Assembly: GCA_041650805.1 (NCBI GenBank)
Contig: JBAZKM010000004.1
Span: forward strand, 139,819 to 203,818
Reading direction: 5' to 3'
Source of the DNA: Candidatus Omnitrophota bacterium
GTDB taxonomy: Bacteria > Omnitrophota > Gorgyraeia > 2-01-FULL-45-10
DNA: 64,000 bases
Positions 8,910-17,973 of this stretch are shown in pieces (positions within the stretch are counted from its first letter, which is position 1; each line of letters begins with the position of its first letter). The notes beneath the pieces were generated by a model that saw only the letters and a program-made list of their open reading frames with translations, was not told where the DNA came from and ran no database searches. The position numbers and the translations under genes are program-made.

Positions 8910-9872
8910 GTGAAACAAAATCCTATCTTAACAGCTTGCGGAAGATTGAGAGACCGTCTTATCCCGTCCTCCGGAGGGACGGGCGCCAAACCGCCCAAAA
9001 ATCCGGCCATTCTGGGGTTCCCGCAGGATCTCTTCGTCGAGACGACCAATTTTTGTAACGCGGCCTGCGTCATGTGCCCGCGCGAAAAATTGACGAGGCC
9101 CCTGGGAGAGATGAAAAGGGAGCTGTATGAAAGGATCGTCGACGAATGTGTCAGACACAGGGAATTCCGTTTTTTGACCTTATTCGGTTTCGGCGAGTCG
9201 TTATTGGACCCCGGCCTCATAAATAGGATAAGATATGCCAAAGGAAAGAACGTGGGGGTTGTAAGGTGTTCGACAAATGCTCATCTCTTGACAACGGAAT
9301 TTTCAAAAGAGCTCATACTCTCCGGCCTGGACCGGCTCAAAATAAGTTTCTACGGCACTAATAAGGAAGAATACGAAAGCGTCCATAGAAGACTGAATTT
9401 TGAGGAGTCGTCGAGAAATATAAAGAACCTGTTACTGCTGAAAAGGCGCTTAAAAAAAAGTAACCCTTCCGTATCCATACAATATCTGATAGATACAAGA
9501 AGGGGGCCTGCCATGAATGCCTTTCTCTCCCTTAAATTTTATTTACAGTGGATACGGCACCTGAGGATACAGTATGCCTTTTTACACAACTTCGTTACCG
9601 GAAGGGAATACAATAAGACTGTTTATAGCGGGAACGGGATGAAATGCCAGATGATCTACCGGAACCGTATGCATGTGCTATGGAACGGGGATGTTACGCC
9701 CTGCACTTATGATTTTAACGGGGAGATGGTCCTGGGTAATATTTGCAGGGCATCTATTAATGATATCTGGTCCGGAGAGGGGTATCATAGGTTCAGAAGG
9801 GCGCACACGGTAAGGGATTTTAAAAATTATCCCATGTGCGCAAAATGCGATATATGGTCTGCGCTCAGGTGA
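8910..9872 (+). CDS. Radical SAM protein with C-terminal SPASM-like Cys residues
   Basis: Residues 45-56 carry the radical SAM cluster motif TTNFCNAACVMC (C49, C53, C56), followed by LTLFGFGESLLDP in place of the usual GGEP. C-terminal cysteines CQM, WNGDVTPCTYDFNG, and YPMCAKC match the layout of SPASM-type auxiliary cluster domains. The start is GTG; no ATG lies upstream in frame near it and the ribosome site (GGGTGG) is weak. It is the first gene of the second + strand surface-glycan run and is followed by NeuA-, radical SAM- and NeuB-like genes, so a sugar or peptidyl modification is plausible. The reaction is unknown. Confidence 0.8.
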   Translation: MKQNPILTACGRLRDRLIPSSGGTGAKPPKNPAILGFPQDLFVETTNFCNAACVMCPREKLTRPLGEMKRELYERIVDECVRHREFRFLTLFGFGESLLDPGLINRIRYAKGKNVGVVRCSTNAHLLTTEFSKELILSGLDRLKISFYGTNKEEYESVHRRLNFEESSRNIKNLLLLKRRLKKSNPSVSIQYLIDTRRGPAMNAFLSLKFYLQWIRHLRIQYAFLHNFVTGREYNKTVYSGNGMKCQMIYRNRMHVLWNGDVTPCTYDFNGEMVLGNICRASINDIWSGEGYHRFRRAHTVRDFKNYPMCAKCDIWSALR

Positions 9873-9892
9873 TCAAAACAGCGGGAAGGGAT

Positions 9893-10585
9893 ATGAAGGC
9901 AGAACGCAATATCTTGGGCATCATCCCGGCGCGGGGCAATTCTAAAAGGATCCCGCGTAAGAATATCGCGCGCCTGGACGGGCGACCCCTCATCTTTTAT
10001 ACCATAAGAGAAGCGCTCAGGTCCAGATATCTGGACAGGGTAGTCGTATCAAGCGAAGATAAAGAGATCATCGGGATGTCCAGACGATACGGGGCCGGGG
10101 TCATAAAGAGGCCCGGACGGCTGGCTCGGGACAGGACCCCTACCGAACCGGTCTTGCTGCACGCGCTTGAGTATCTGAAAAGAAGAGAGGGGTATCTCCC
10201 CGATATAGTAGTGCTGCTGCAGGCGACCTCCCCGCTGAGGGGCGCGAAGATCATAGACGGGTGCATCGAAAGGTTCATAAAGAGCGGGGCCGATTCGCTT
10301 TTAACCGTTTGCGAGGACAGGGCTTACCGCTGGAGACTGCAGAATAAGAGGATAAAGCCGTTGTATGACATAAACAAGAGAAGGCGCTCTCAGGACGTCA
10401 TGCCTCTATACAAGGAGAACGGGGCTGTCTACATTACCAGAAGAGAAACCCTGGTCGAGCACGGGAACAGGCTATGGGGTAAGATAGATTTTTTTGTTAT
10501 GGATGAGAAGGATTCCATCGAGATAGATCATAAGGCGGATCTCTTATTGGCAGAGCAGGTCCTGAGATCAAAGAAGAAGATATGA
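9893..10585 (+). CDS. CMP-N-acetylneuraminate cytidylyltransferase-like protein (NeuA family)
   Basis: The 230-residue protein begins ILGIIPARGNSKRIPRKNI, the nucleotide-binding signature of CMP-sialic acid/CMP-Kdo synthetases, followed by GRPLIFYTI, VVVSSEDKEI and VVLLQATSPLR, all typical of NeuA-type CMP-nonulosonate synthetases. It would activate a nine-carbon (or similar) acidic sugar with CTP. I chose ATG 9893, after GGGAAGGG, because the frame extended upstream (9836) runs into the previous gene and adds unconserved sequence. It overlaps the next gene by 4 bases and belongs functionally with the NeuB-like gene at 11586. Confidence 0.85.
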   Translation: MKAERNILGIIPARGNSKRIPRKNIARLDGRPLIFYTIREALRSRYLDRVVVSSEDKEIIGMSRRYGAGVIKRPGRLARDRTPTEPVLLHALEYLKRREGYLPDIVVLLQATSPLRGAKIIDGCIERFIKSGADSLLTVCEDRAYRWRLQNKRIKPLYDINKRRRSQDVMPLYKENGAVYITRRETLVEHGNRLWGKIDFFVMDEKDSIEIDHKADLLLAEQVLRSKKKI

Positions 10586-11586
10586 CCAAAGATAATATAG
10601 ATCACGGCCACAGACAACAGAGGGACCGCATGGCCATTATCGGAAGGATCGGCCTTGACCCGGGTTATTGGATATACCGGTTCAAATGGCTCCTTGCCAC
10701 AAAACGCCTTTTCCTGCCGTCTTTTCCGATGCATCTGGATATAGAGGCGACCAATATATGCAACCTGAGGTGCAGGATGTGTGCGCAAAATACCCTGACC
10801 GATAAAAAAGGTTATATGGACTTTGAATTATATAAGAAGATCATAGATGAGGGCGCCGGGAACGGCCTCTATGCGATAAAGCTACACTTCAGGGGGGAGC
10901 CGCTTTTGCACCCAAGGATAACGGAGATGATAAGATACGCAAAGCGGAAAGGAATAATAGATGTGATGTTCACGACGAACGCCACCTTGCTGAGAGAGGA
11001 CCTTGCCGAGGCCCTGCTTGAAAGCGGGCTCGACCAGATAATGTTCTCCGTGAACGGGCATACAAAAAGAGCGGTCGAGGATATAGAGGTCGGGGCCGAC
11101 TACGGCCTTATTATGGATAACATACACAGGTTCCTTGATAAGAGGAGGCGGAAGAGGTTGCCGCGGCCTCTCGTGAGGGTCCAGATGGTCAGGACGGAAG
11201 GGAACAGGGGAGAAGAGAGAGAATTCCTGAAGAAGTGGAGGCCTCTGGCAGATACCGTTGCCACTATCGACTGTTTTGTTCCCGCGAACAGAAGGTTGCG
11301 AGAAGAGATGAATTACCGGGCCGAGAGGTCGGATATAATCTGTTCTCGGTTATGGCAGCGCATACCCGTATTCTGGAACGGCGAAGCGGGGTTATGCTGT
11401 ATCGATTCCGATAATGAGGTGAAATTAGGGGACGCGCGCGTCCAGAGCATAAAAGATATCTGGGGGGGCGCCCGTTTAAAAGAGATAAGAAGGCTGCACC
11501 TGGAAGGCAGGATGGATGAAGTCCCGTTATGCAGACGCTGCGGGTTCAGGGAGAACCATGCAGCGGCCCAAAAGGAGCTAAGCTAG
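10582..11586 (+). CDS. Radical SAM/SPASM domain protein
   Basis: The 334-residue protein has DIEATNICNLRCRMC (C60, C64, C67) for the radical SAM cluster and HFRGEPLLHP as the SAM-binding strand. C-terminal cysteines WNGEAGLCCIDSDNEVKLGD and VPLCRRCGF match SPASM-type auxiliary clusters. It sits between the NeuA-like and NeuB-like genes with 4-base and 1-base overlaps, so it is tightly tied to nonulosonate or related sugar synthesis by position. It is similar in plan to the protein at 8910, but the two differ enough to have different substrates. Exact reaction unknown. Confidence 0.85.
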   Translation: MTKDNIDHGHRQQRDRMAIIGRIGLDPGYWIYRFKWLLATKRLFLPSFPMHLDIEATNICNLRCRMCAQNTLTDKKGYMDFELYKKIIDEGAGNGLYAIKLHFRGEPLLHPRITEMIRYAKRKGIIDVMFTTNATLLREDLAEALLESGLDQIMFSVNGHTKRAVEDIEVGADYGLIMDNIHRFLDKRRRKRLPRPLVRVQMVRTEGNRGEEREFLKKWRPLADTVATIDCFVPANRRLREEMNYRAERSDIICSRLWQRIPVFWNGEAGLCCIDSDNEVKLGDARVQSIKDIWGGARLKEIRRLHLEGRMDEVPLCRRCGFRENHAAAQKELS

Positions 11587-12458
11587 TGCCTGTTATAAGA
11601 CTGGGTAACCGCATCGTCGGTGATAATAGACCATGCTTCATAGCGGCCGAGATAGGGCGGAACCATAACGGCGATATAGATATCGCCAGGAGACTGATAG
11701 ATATCGCCGTCCTGCATAAGGCGGATGCCGTCAAATTCCAGAAGAGGACCATCGAAGCGGTATATAGCAAAGAGGAGCTGGCATTGCCCGTAGAAAGCCC
11801 TTTTGGCACGACCAACAGGGACCTGAAACAAGCCCTGGAATTTGGACCAAAAGAGTACAGGGAGATCGACAGGTATTGCCGGAAGAAGGGCATCCTGTGG
11901 TTCGCCTCGTGCTGGGACACCGGGAGCGTCGATTTCATTTCGAAGTTCAACCCGCCTTGCTATAAGATATCATCGGCCTGCCTTACGGATGAGAGATTGC
12001 TCAGATATATTAAATCGAAAAATAGGCCTGTCATCCTTTCCACCGGCATGAGCACCATGGAGCAGATCGCCCGCGCGGTGAAGATAATAGGCAGGAGAAA
12101 CCTCGTGCTGCTGCACTGCGTCTCTTCTTATCCGGCCGCCGTAGGTGAACTGAACTTGAGAGTGATCGAAAGGATGAAAGATAAGTTCAAGTGTCCGACG
12201 GGCTATAGTGGCCATGAGACCGGTGTCATAACTTCGGTCATGGCCGCCATGATGGGCGCCTGTCTCGTGGAAAGGCATATAACCCTGGACAGGGCGATGT
12301 GGGGCAGTGACCACGCGGCCAGCCTGGAACCGAGAGGGCTGGAGTTATTGGTCAGGTATATAAGGACGATACCTGTAGCATCCGGGAACGGGGAGAAGAA
12401 GGTCTACAAAAGCGAGATCCCGGTAATGAAGAGATTGAGGAAGGCCGAGTTTGGATAA
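11586..12458 (+). CDS. N-acetylneuraminate synthase-like protein (NeuB family), no SAF domain
   Basis: The TIM-barrel of sialic acid synthase is recognisable: PCFIAAEIGRNHNGD, ADAVKFQKR, FGPKEYREIDRYC, YKISSA, PVILSTGMSTMEQI, LLHCVSSYPA, GYSGHETG and ERHITLDRAMWGSDHAASLEP. It condenses PEP with an N-acylated hexose to make a nonulosonic acid. Start GTG 11586 follows AAAGGAGC at good spacing; the frame extends further upstream but into the previous gene. At 290 residues it ends just after the barrel, so the C-terminal antifreeze-like SAF domain (about 60 residues in typical NeuB, reaching substrate in the dimer partner) is absent. Product could be sialic, legionaminic or pseudaminic acid. Confidence 0.85.
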   Translation: MPVIRLGNRIVGDNRPCFIAAEIGRNHNGDIDIARRLIDIAVLHKADAVKFQKRTIEAVYSKEELALPVESPFGTTNRDLKQALEFGPKEYREIDRYCRKKGILWFASCWDTGSVDFISKFNPPCYKISSACLTDERLLRYIKSKNRPVILSTGMSTMEQIARAVKIIGRRNLVLLHCVSSYPAAVGELNLRVIERMKDKFKCPTGYSGHETGVITSVMAAMMGACLVERHITLDRAMWGSDHAASLEPRGLELLVRYIRTIPVASGNGEKKVYKSEIPVMKRLRKAEFG

Positions 12459-14316
12459 CGATATGAAGAAGAAAGAACTGATAGCCCTTTTTCGCGGGCC
12501 CTCGCCGAAAGAATTATCATCTCTTAAGGATAAGTTGAATTCAAAAACGGATGAGACGGTCATCCTGGGCATGGATCCGGAGGCCATATCTATCCTTCAG
12601 GATTCAGGGATACCGTACGTCAGCATAAGAGATCATTTCGCAAGGGAAGAATATGCTTCTCTCGCGGATGAGCTGATAGAGATGGTTGAGAATTTCGGCG
12701 CCGTCAAATCGGGAACGGGTCCCGGGGGCCGCTCTTTAAACGAATTTTTACAGTCCGGCGATATCGTCTTATGGGACCTACTAAAAATGCACTTTTGCGA
12801 AGAGGTATTCGAGCAATATTTTTTGTATAAGATATTTACCAGGGTCATAAATACGGTAAGACCCGCCAGGGTGATAATATTCAGCAGGAATAACCTCGCG
12901 GAAGATATCCTCAGATCGGCAGCAAATATAAATTCCCTGGAGGTAACAATATGCCCGCCTGGATTTGTGGCCGGGACGAGATCGGCCTTTAGATCGGCCT
13001 TTAATTATCTGGTGAATGTCCCGTATCCGGTGATAAACATCCTTAAGAAGACCCCGGATATATTCATCTTATTGGACTGGGCCAAGGACCTTAAAGAACG
13101 GTTTATCCTTAAATTTCAAACCCCCGCGGTCCGGGACGGGAAACCGCATGCGCGGGACAGGATCGTGGCCATATCATATTCCACTCCTTTCCACTTCATC
13201 CGTTCGGTCAGTAATCTTTCGAAAGAGAAGGCGGGATATCCGATAACGCTCATAAGGGCCGATGAACTGACGAAGGATTTCAGGTCTATATGCAGCATAA
13301 AAAATTTATATTATGCGACCCATTATGAATATTTTGACAGGGAGAAGCATAGAGAGGGTGTTAAATTATCCCGGGACCTATACGATAGAGTGAAGAAGAT
13401 CGGGCCTCATTTGCTGGCAGGACGATTTATGAAGATAACGGGTCTGCCGGTCAAATTTCATATAGAAAAGTTCGTAAGATCTCATCTGTCGAGATACGGC
13501 ATAAGGCGACTGGTGCGTTTCAAGCTGACCGTAGGATCTATTTTAGACAGAGAAAGGCCGGGGGCCGTATTGTTGAGAGACGATACTACCAAATTCGGAA
13601 AATTAGCGGCACGGATAGCGACAAAAAGGAATATCCGGCTCATGATAGCCTCGCCCCTCAGGGCCGCCTACGACCCCGTCTGGAACGGTTTTTTAAGAAG
13701 GTCGATGGAGAAGATGCCCGGTGATACGGTATTGATAGCGGACACGTACATAGCCGACAGCCTTTCCGGTAAAAAATTCATGGAGAAGGACGAGATCTGT
13801 AAAAGATCGGGAATAGATAAGTCGAAAAGGATCCTGCTCTTTACAAGCCAGGCCCTGCCGCCGGTCCCCGACAGCGACATGATCCACCGTTTATTGATAA
13901 GGGCCATGGAAAACTTTCCGGAGTATCACCTTATGATAAAACTCCATCCAAGCGAGTCCAGGTTCAGGAGCCTATGGGCAGCGCGGAGAGCGAAACTCAG
14001 GAATGTGAGCGTAGTCAAAAATTTCGATTTTTTAGACCTGGTAAAGTCATCCGCACTATTGATAACATTCAATACGTCGATAACCGGCTTACAGGCGATG
14101 TGCCTTGGGAAACCGGTGGTCATATTGGACCTGTGGCCCTATCTTGGCAAGCATGAGTCGATGCCATATCTGGAGAGCGGGGCCGCCTTCGCGGTGCATG
14201 ACCGGAGAGAGTTAGTGCCGACGATAAGACGGGCATTATATGACGACGGGGCAAGAGAAGAGATCTTCAGGAAAGCCGGAAAATTTGTGAAAGATAACGA
14301 AGCCCTGTGCCGGTGA
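12451..14316 (+). CDS. Large putative GT-B-like glycan transferase, family not identified
   Basis: The 621-residue soluble protein is not recognised as a whole. The last 180 residues have features of capsule/teichoic-type GT-B transferases: ILLFTSQALPPVPDS, YHLMIKLHPSES, SALLITFNTSITGLQAMCLG and GKPVVILDLW. The first 350 residues contain no motif I know. Start TTG 12451 is favoured because GAGGAAGG lies six bases ahead; ATG 12463 is an alternative. It overlaps the NeuB-like gene by 8 bases and so may transfer or polymerise the CMP-activated sugar produced by the two upstream enzymes. That role is inference from neighbours only. Confidence 0.6.
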   Translation: MDNDMKKKELIALFRGPSPKELSSLKDKLNSKTDETVILGMDPEAISILQDSGIPYVSIRDHFAREEYASLADELIEMVENFGAVKSGTGPGGRSLNEFLQSGDIVLWDLLKMHFCEEVFEQYFLYKIFTRVINTVRPARVIIFSRNNLAEDILRSAANINSLEVTICPPGFVAGTRSAFRSAFNYLVNVPYPVINILKKTPDIFILLDWAKDLKERFILKFQTPAVRDGKPHARDRIVAISYSTPFHFIRSVSNLSKEKAGYPITLIRADELTKDFRSICSIKNLYYATHYEYFDREKHREGVKLSRDLYDRVKKIGPHLLAGRFMKITGLPVKFHIEKFVRSHLSRYGIRRLVRFKLTVGSILDRERPGAVLLRDDTTKFGKLAARIATKRNIRLMIASPLRAAYDPVWNGFLRRSMEKMPGDTVLIADTYIADSLSGKKFMEKDEICKRSGIDKSKRILLFTSQALPPVPDSDMIHRLLIRAMENFPEYHLMIKLHPSESRFRSLWAARRAKLRNVSVVKNFDFLDLVKSSALLITFNTSITGLQAMCLGKPVVILDLWPYLGKHESMPYLESGAAFAVHDRRELVPTIRRALYDDGAREEIFRKAGKFVKDNEALCR

Positions 14317-14321
14317 GAGAA

Positions 14322-15377
14322 ATGATGGAAAAAGAAAGACGGACGGAAAATATAAAAAAGATACTCGTATTCGGGCCGAACTGGATAGGGGATACCATAA
14401 TGTCAGGACCGCTTATCGACTCGGTGAAGAGGTATTTCAAGGATAGCCGTGTCGTAATGGTCACAAGGCCTCACCTGTCGCCGTTGTGGCGGAGTAACCG
14501 TGCCGTAGATGAAGTATGGGATTTCACCGCGCCCGGGACATATCATCTAGCGTCATATATAAGGTTATTCCTCAGGATCAGGAAAGAGAAGTTCGATGCC
14601 ATGATCGTCCTCCCCCATTACTTCAGATATGCATTGCTCGCTTTTCTCGCGGGGATACCCTGCAGGGCCGGGTATGATGTGAGATGGCGCGGCATCTTTC
14701 TGAGCCATATCCTGAAATATGATGCGTCTGTCAGGAAAGAGCACATGATCAGGAACTATATGCATATCGCCGAAACGCTCGGTGCCGTTGTCAACTTCGA
14801 CGCGCCTGTCCTTGCCGTCGAAGAAGAGATGTTATCCGGGAGAGACGAACTTTTTAAAAAGAATAATATAGGCGTTAACGATATTGTAATAGGCCTGGCC
14901 CCAGGCGCCATTTATGGCCCGGCAAAACGATGGCCCGGAGAGAGATATGCCGACCTTGCCTCCGCCCTGATAAAAGAATATGAAGCGAAAGTGGTCATAT
15001 TCGCAGGCCCGGGCGAAGAAGATATCTGTCAAAAGATCAGGGAGAGGGCATCAAGCACTTCCCTCTTTTTCTGTATAGACCGGCCCTTGCCCGAAGCGGC
15101 GGCATTGATCAAAAGATGCGCCGTTCTTATAACTAACGACTCCGGGCTTATGCATATCGCCGGTGCGGTCGGCACAAAGATAATCGCCATCTTCGGTTCG
15201 ACGAGCCCGCGATGGACAGGACCTCTGGGGGAGGGAGATACGGTCATCCGTGATCCCGTTCCGTGCAGCCCGTGTTTCAGGCGCACGTGCCGTTTTGGTA
15301 CCTACCGATGTCTGAGGTCGATAAACGTCGAAGAAGTCATGGAAGCCGTCCGGGGGAAGATAAAGGATCGAGCCTGA
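14322..15377 (+). CDS. LPS heptosyltransferase, GT9 family (WaaF-like)
   Basis: Typical GT9 features run in order: KKILVFGPNWIGDTIMSGP at the N-terminus, IGLAPGAIYGPAKRWPGERY, then TNDSGLMHIAGAVGTKIIAIFGSTSPRWTGP and a C-terminal CSPCFRRTC. This resembles heptosyltransferase II, which adds heptose to the LPS inner core at the cytoplasmic face. Length (351 residues) is normal. ATG codons at 14322 and 14325 are likelier starts than the in-frame GTG at 14307 that lies inside the preceding gene. The WaaE-like glycosyltransferase follows 3 bases after the stop. Confidence 0.85.
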   Translation: MMEKERRTENIKKILVFGPNWIGDTIMSGPLIDSVKRYFKDSRVVMVTRPHLSPLWRSNRAVDEVWDFTAPGTYHLASYIRLFLRIRKEKFDAMIVLPHYFRYALLAFLAGIPCRAGYDVRWRGIFLSHILKYDASVRKEHMIRNYMHIAETLGAVVNFDAPVLAVEEEMLSGRDELFKKNNIGVNDIVIGLAPGAIYGPAKRWPGERYADLASALIKEYEAKVVIFAGPGEEDICQKIRERASSTSLFFCIDRPLPEAAALIKRCAVLITNDSGLMHIAGAVGTKIIAIFGSTSPRWTGPLGEGDTVIRDPVPCSPCFRRTCRFGTYRCLRSINVEEVMEAVRGKIKDRA

Positions 15378-15380
15378 CAA

Positions 15381-16133
15381 ATGGAAAAGATCTGCTGTAT
15401 TGTCATTACATATAATGAAGAAAGGAACATAGGGGAATGCCTGCGCAGCGTAAAATGGGCTGATGATGTCGTCGTTGTGGACGCGTTCAGCACCGACAGG
15501 ACGGCGGAGATAGCAGAGGGGCATAATGCAACCGTCTTCCGGGAGGAATGGCAGGGTTACGGCGCACAGAGAAATTTTGGGCTTTCGAAGAGTAGATGTG
15601 AATGGGTCTTCTTCATAGACGCGGACGAGAGGGTGCCGGATGTGCTTGCCTCCGAGATAAAGGAAAGGCTGGATGCCGACAAAGGCCTGTACGACGGGTA
15701 TTATATACCGCGGCGGTCTTTTTACCTGGGCAGGTGGATAAGGTACGGGGAGTGGCAGCCGGATCTGAAGTTAAGGCTCGTCAGGAAGGGCGCAGGGGAA
15801 TGGTCTTCGCACAGGGTGCACGAGGAGTTCGTGTTGGGAGGAGAGGCAGGCCTCCTCGGCAATTTCATGGAGCATTATACCTATCGCGACATAAGACACC
15901 ATATGGAGAAATTCAACCTTTACAGCACTCTATCGGCACACGACATGCTGGAGCGCCGCGAAAAGGTCCGGTGCTATCATATGCTCACAAGGCCGTGCGC
16001 CCGTTTTCTTAAGGGCTATATATTTAAACAGGGGTTTAAGGACGGATTTGCAGGTCTCGTCATAGCCGTAATGCAGTCGTTTGAGGTCTTTTTGAGATAT
16101 TCCAAGCTGCGGGAGATCGGGCGGCTGCATTAA
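15381..16133 (+). CDS. Family 2 glycosyltransferase, LPS core WaaE/KdtX type
   Basis: A 250-residue GT-A enzyme: CCIVITYNEERNIGECLRS, VVVVDAFSTDRT and FFIDADER (DxD) form the donor-binding site, and the WQPDLKLRLVRKGAGEW...VHEEF block is characteristic of the WaaE/KdtX subgroup that adds glucose to the first heptose of the LPS core. Residues near the end (RFLKGYIFKQGFKDGFAGL) form an amphipathic segment common in this subgroup. It follows the heptosyltransferase directly, consistent with inner-core assembly. Confidence 0.85.
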   Translation: MEKICCIVITYNEERNIGECLRSVKWADDVVVVDAFSTDRTAEIAEGHNATVFREEWQGYGAQRNFGLSKSRCEWVFFIDADERVPDVLASEIKERLDADKGLYDGYYIPRRSFYLGRWIRYGEWQPDLKLRLVRKGAGEWSSHRVHEEFVLGGEAGLLGNFMEHYTYRDIRHHMEKFNLYSTLSAHDMLERREKVRCYHMLTRPCARFLKGYIFKQGFKDGFAGLVIAVMQSFEVFLRYSKLREIGRLH

Positions 16134-16174
16134 AGAGACCGCAGGCGCCGCTTTTATGGTAAAATACGTTGTGT

Positions 16175-17962
16175 ATGAAGAATGATAATATCAGGATATT
16201 CTGGACTTTTATAAGGTTCCTGGTGCCGTATCGGAACAAGTGGTTCATGCTGCTAGGCGCAAGCGTCCTGGGCAGCCTGCTCAATCTGATAAATCCGTAT
16301 CTCACCAAGCTGGTTGTCGACAATGCGATAGCCCGCAAGGAGGTCGGGCTATTCCTTACCCTGGCACTGGCGGCGATAGTCATCATTGTGCTCAGCGCCC
16401 TCGTAGACGGAGTCAGGAAATCCCTGGAAAGGTTCATACGGCTGAAGACGGGATTTGATCTTAACAGGGCGGTACATAAAAAGATACAGACCTTCTCCCT
16501 CGGATGGTTCAGGGAGAGGTCTGCGGGTGAGCATCTCTATAAAATAAATTACGATGTGGAAAGAGTAAGAAATTTCATCACAAGCGTCCCGCCTCAGGCG
16601 GTATCCGTATTTCCTCAGCTCTTTTTCATCCTTATCATATTATCATTCCTCAACTGGAAGATGGCGGTCGTCTCCTTATTCATACTACCCCTTATATATA
16701 TACCGACGTATCATTTCAACAATAAGATGAAGAGGTCATGGCGGTCGTTGATCGAAAGTTCGCAGGGCATCCTTAAAGGGCTCGCGGAGGCATTTTCCCG
16801 CATACACCTGATAAAGGCGCTGGGAAAAGAGACCGGGACTACAAGAAATTACTTGAAACAGCTTATACGTAACATCAGGATAGAGGCCGACAATATACGG
16901 TTGGATATTATGAGCGGCCTTGCCAATCAGTTAACGGGCAAGATCGTGATCGGTATCGTAGCGCTCTATGGGTTGTATCAGGTCATAACGGGAGAGATAA
17001 CGCTCGGGACATTTACCGCTACGACGGTCTATCTGGTCCAGCTGATAGGGCTGGGGGGTCAGGTTGCCGTATTTTCGCAGATGATAGCCGTCGGGCTCGT
17101 ATCCTGCCAGCGCCTTGACGAGATACTGGAATGCGACGATGAGATCCCCGAACGGAGCGATGCGAAGGATGTGGTATTCAAAAGGCCGGGTATAGTCTTC
17201 AGGGACGTCGATTTCTGGTATAAGCCGGGGCGGTCCATCCTGAAGGGCATATCATTCAGCATAGAGAGCGGAGGCAATGTTGCTCTTGTCGGACCTTCGG
17301 GGTGCGGCAAGACCACCATAGTAAATCTTATATTGCGGCTTTACGATCCCAGGAACGGAGCCGTTTATATCGACGGTAATGACATAAGGGATATAAAATT
17401 GAGATCGCTTAAGATGCAGATAGGGGTCGCGCTGCAGGCACCGTTCCTGTGGGACGACACGATCGCCGGCAACATAAGATACGGCACCAGCGGAGCCGGC
17501 AAAGAAGAAGTGGAAGAAGCGGCCCGCATCGCAGGGATGGATGGGTATATCAATAACCTGGGAAAAGGATATGAAACGGTCATCGGAGAAGACGCCTGTA
17601 AGCTTTCCGAAGGGCAGAAGCAGAGGATATCTATAGCCCGGGCGCTGATCAAAAGGCCTAAGATACTGATCCTGGATGAAGCGATGTCATCGATGGATTC
17701 GGCAAGCGAAGAGGAGATACTGATGCGCATGAAAGAATTCCGGAAAGGTATGACCGTTATAACCGTTTCCCATCGTTTATCGACGGTGCTGGGCACGGAT
17801 ATGGTCTATTATTTAAAAAACCCGGCCGCCATGAAAATAGAAAGCGCCGGAAGCCTGCTGGATAATGATCAAGATTTCCGCGCGTTATTTTCAAATCAGA
17901 ACATGGTCCCTCCGGAGTCCTTAATAGGTAACGGACCTTTCGAAAATAGACGCGGGTTTTGA
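16175..17962 (+). CDS. ABC exporter half-transporter, MsbA/lipid A type
   Basis: The 595-residue protein joins an N-terminal exporter membrane domain (about residues 15-320, six hydrophobic helices) to an ATPase: Walker A GPSGCGKTT (near residue 373), Q-loop, signature LSEGQKQR in place of LSGGQ, Walker B ILILDEAMSSMDSAS and switch SHRLST. Such homodimers flip lipid A-core or other lipid-linked glycans, which fits the surrounding LPS genes. ATG 16175 is preferred over the upstream TTG 16169. A TATGGTAAAAT segment lies just upstream (16155-16165) and could be part of a promoter, but no convincing -35 box is present. Confidence 0.85.
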   Translation: MKNDNIRIFWTFIRFLVPYRNKWFMLLGASVLGSLLNLINPYLTKLVVDNAIARKEVGLFLTLALAAIVIIVLSALVDGVRKSLERFIRLKTGFDLNRAVHKKIQTFSLGWFRERSAGEHLYKINYDVERVRNFITSVPPQAVSVFPQLFFILIILSFLNWKMAVVSLFILPLIYIPTYHFNNKMKRSWRSLIESSQGILKGLAEAFSRIHLIKALGKETGTTRNYLKQLIRNIRIEADNIRLDIMSGLANQLTGKIVIGIVALYGLYQVITGEITLGTFTATTVYLVQLIGLGGQVAVFSQMIAVGLVSCQRLDEILECDDEIPERSDAKDVVFKRPGIVFRDVDFWYKPGRSILKGISFSIESGGNVALVGPSGCGKTTIVNLILRLYDPRNGAVYIDGNDIRDIKLRSLKMQIGVALQAPFLWDDTIAGNIRYGTSGAGKEEVEEAARIAGMDGYINNLGKGYETVIGEDACKLSEGQKQRISIARALIKRPKILILDEAMSSMDSASEEEILMRMKEFRKGMTVITVSHRLSTVLGTDMVYYLKNPAAMKIESAGSLLDNDQDFRALFSNQNMVPPESLIGNGPFENRRGF

Positions 17963-17973
17963 AGAGAGAAGAG

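Noticed and set aside
16130..16175. Strong promoter before the ABC exporter
   Set aside because: TATGGTAAAAT gives a possible -10 but no -35 box at acceptable distance; transcription may simply continue from upstream.
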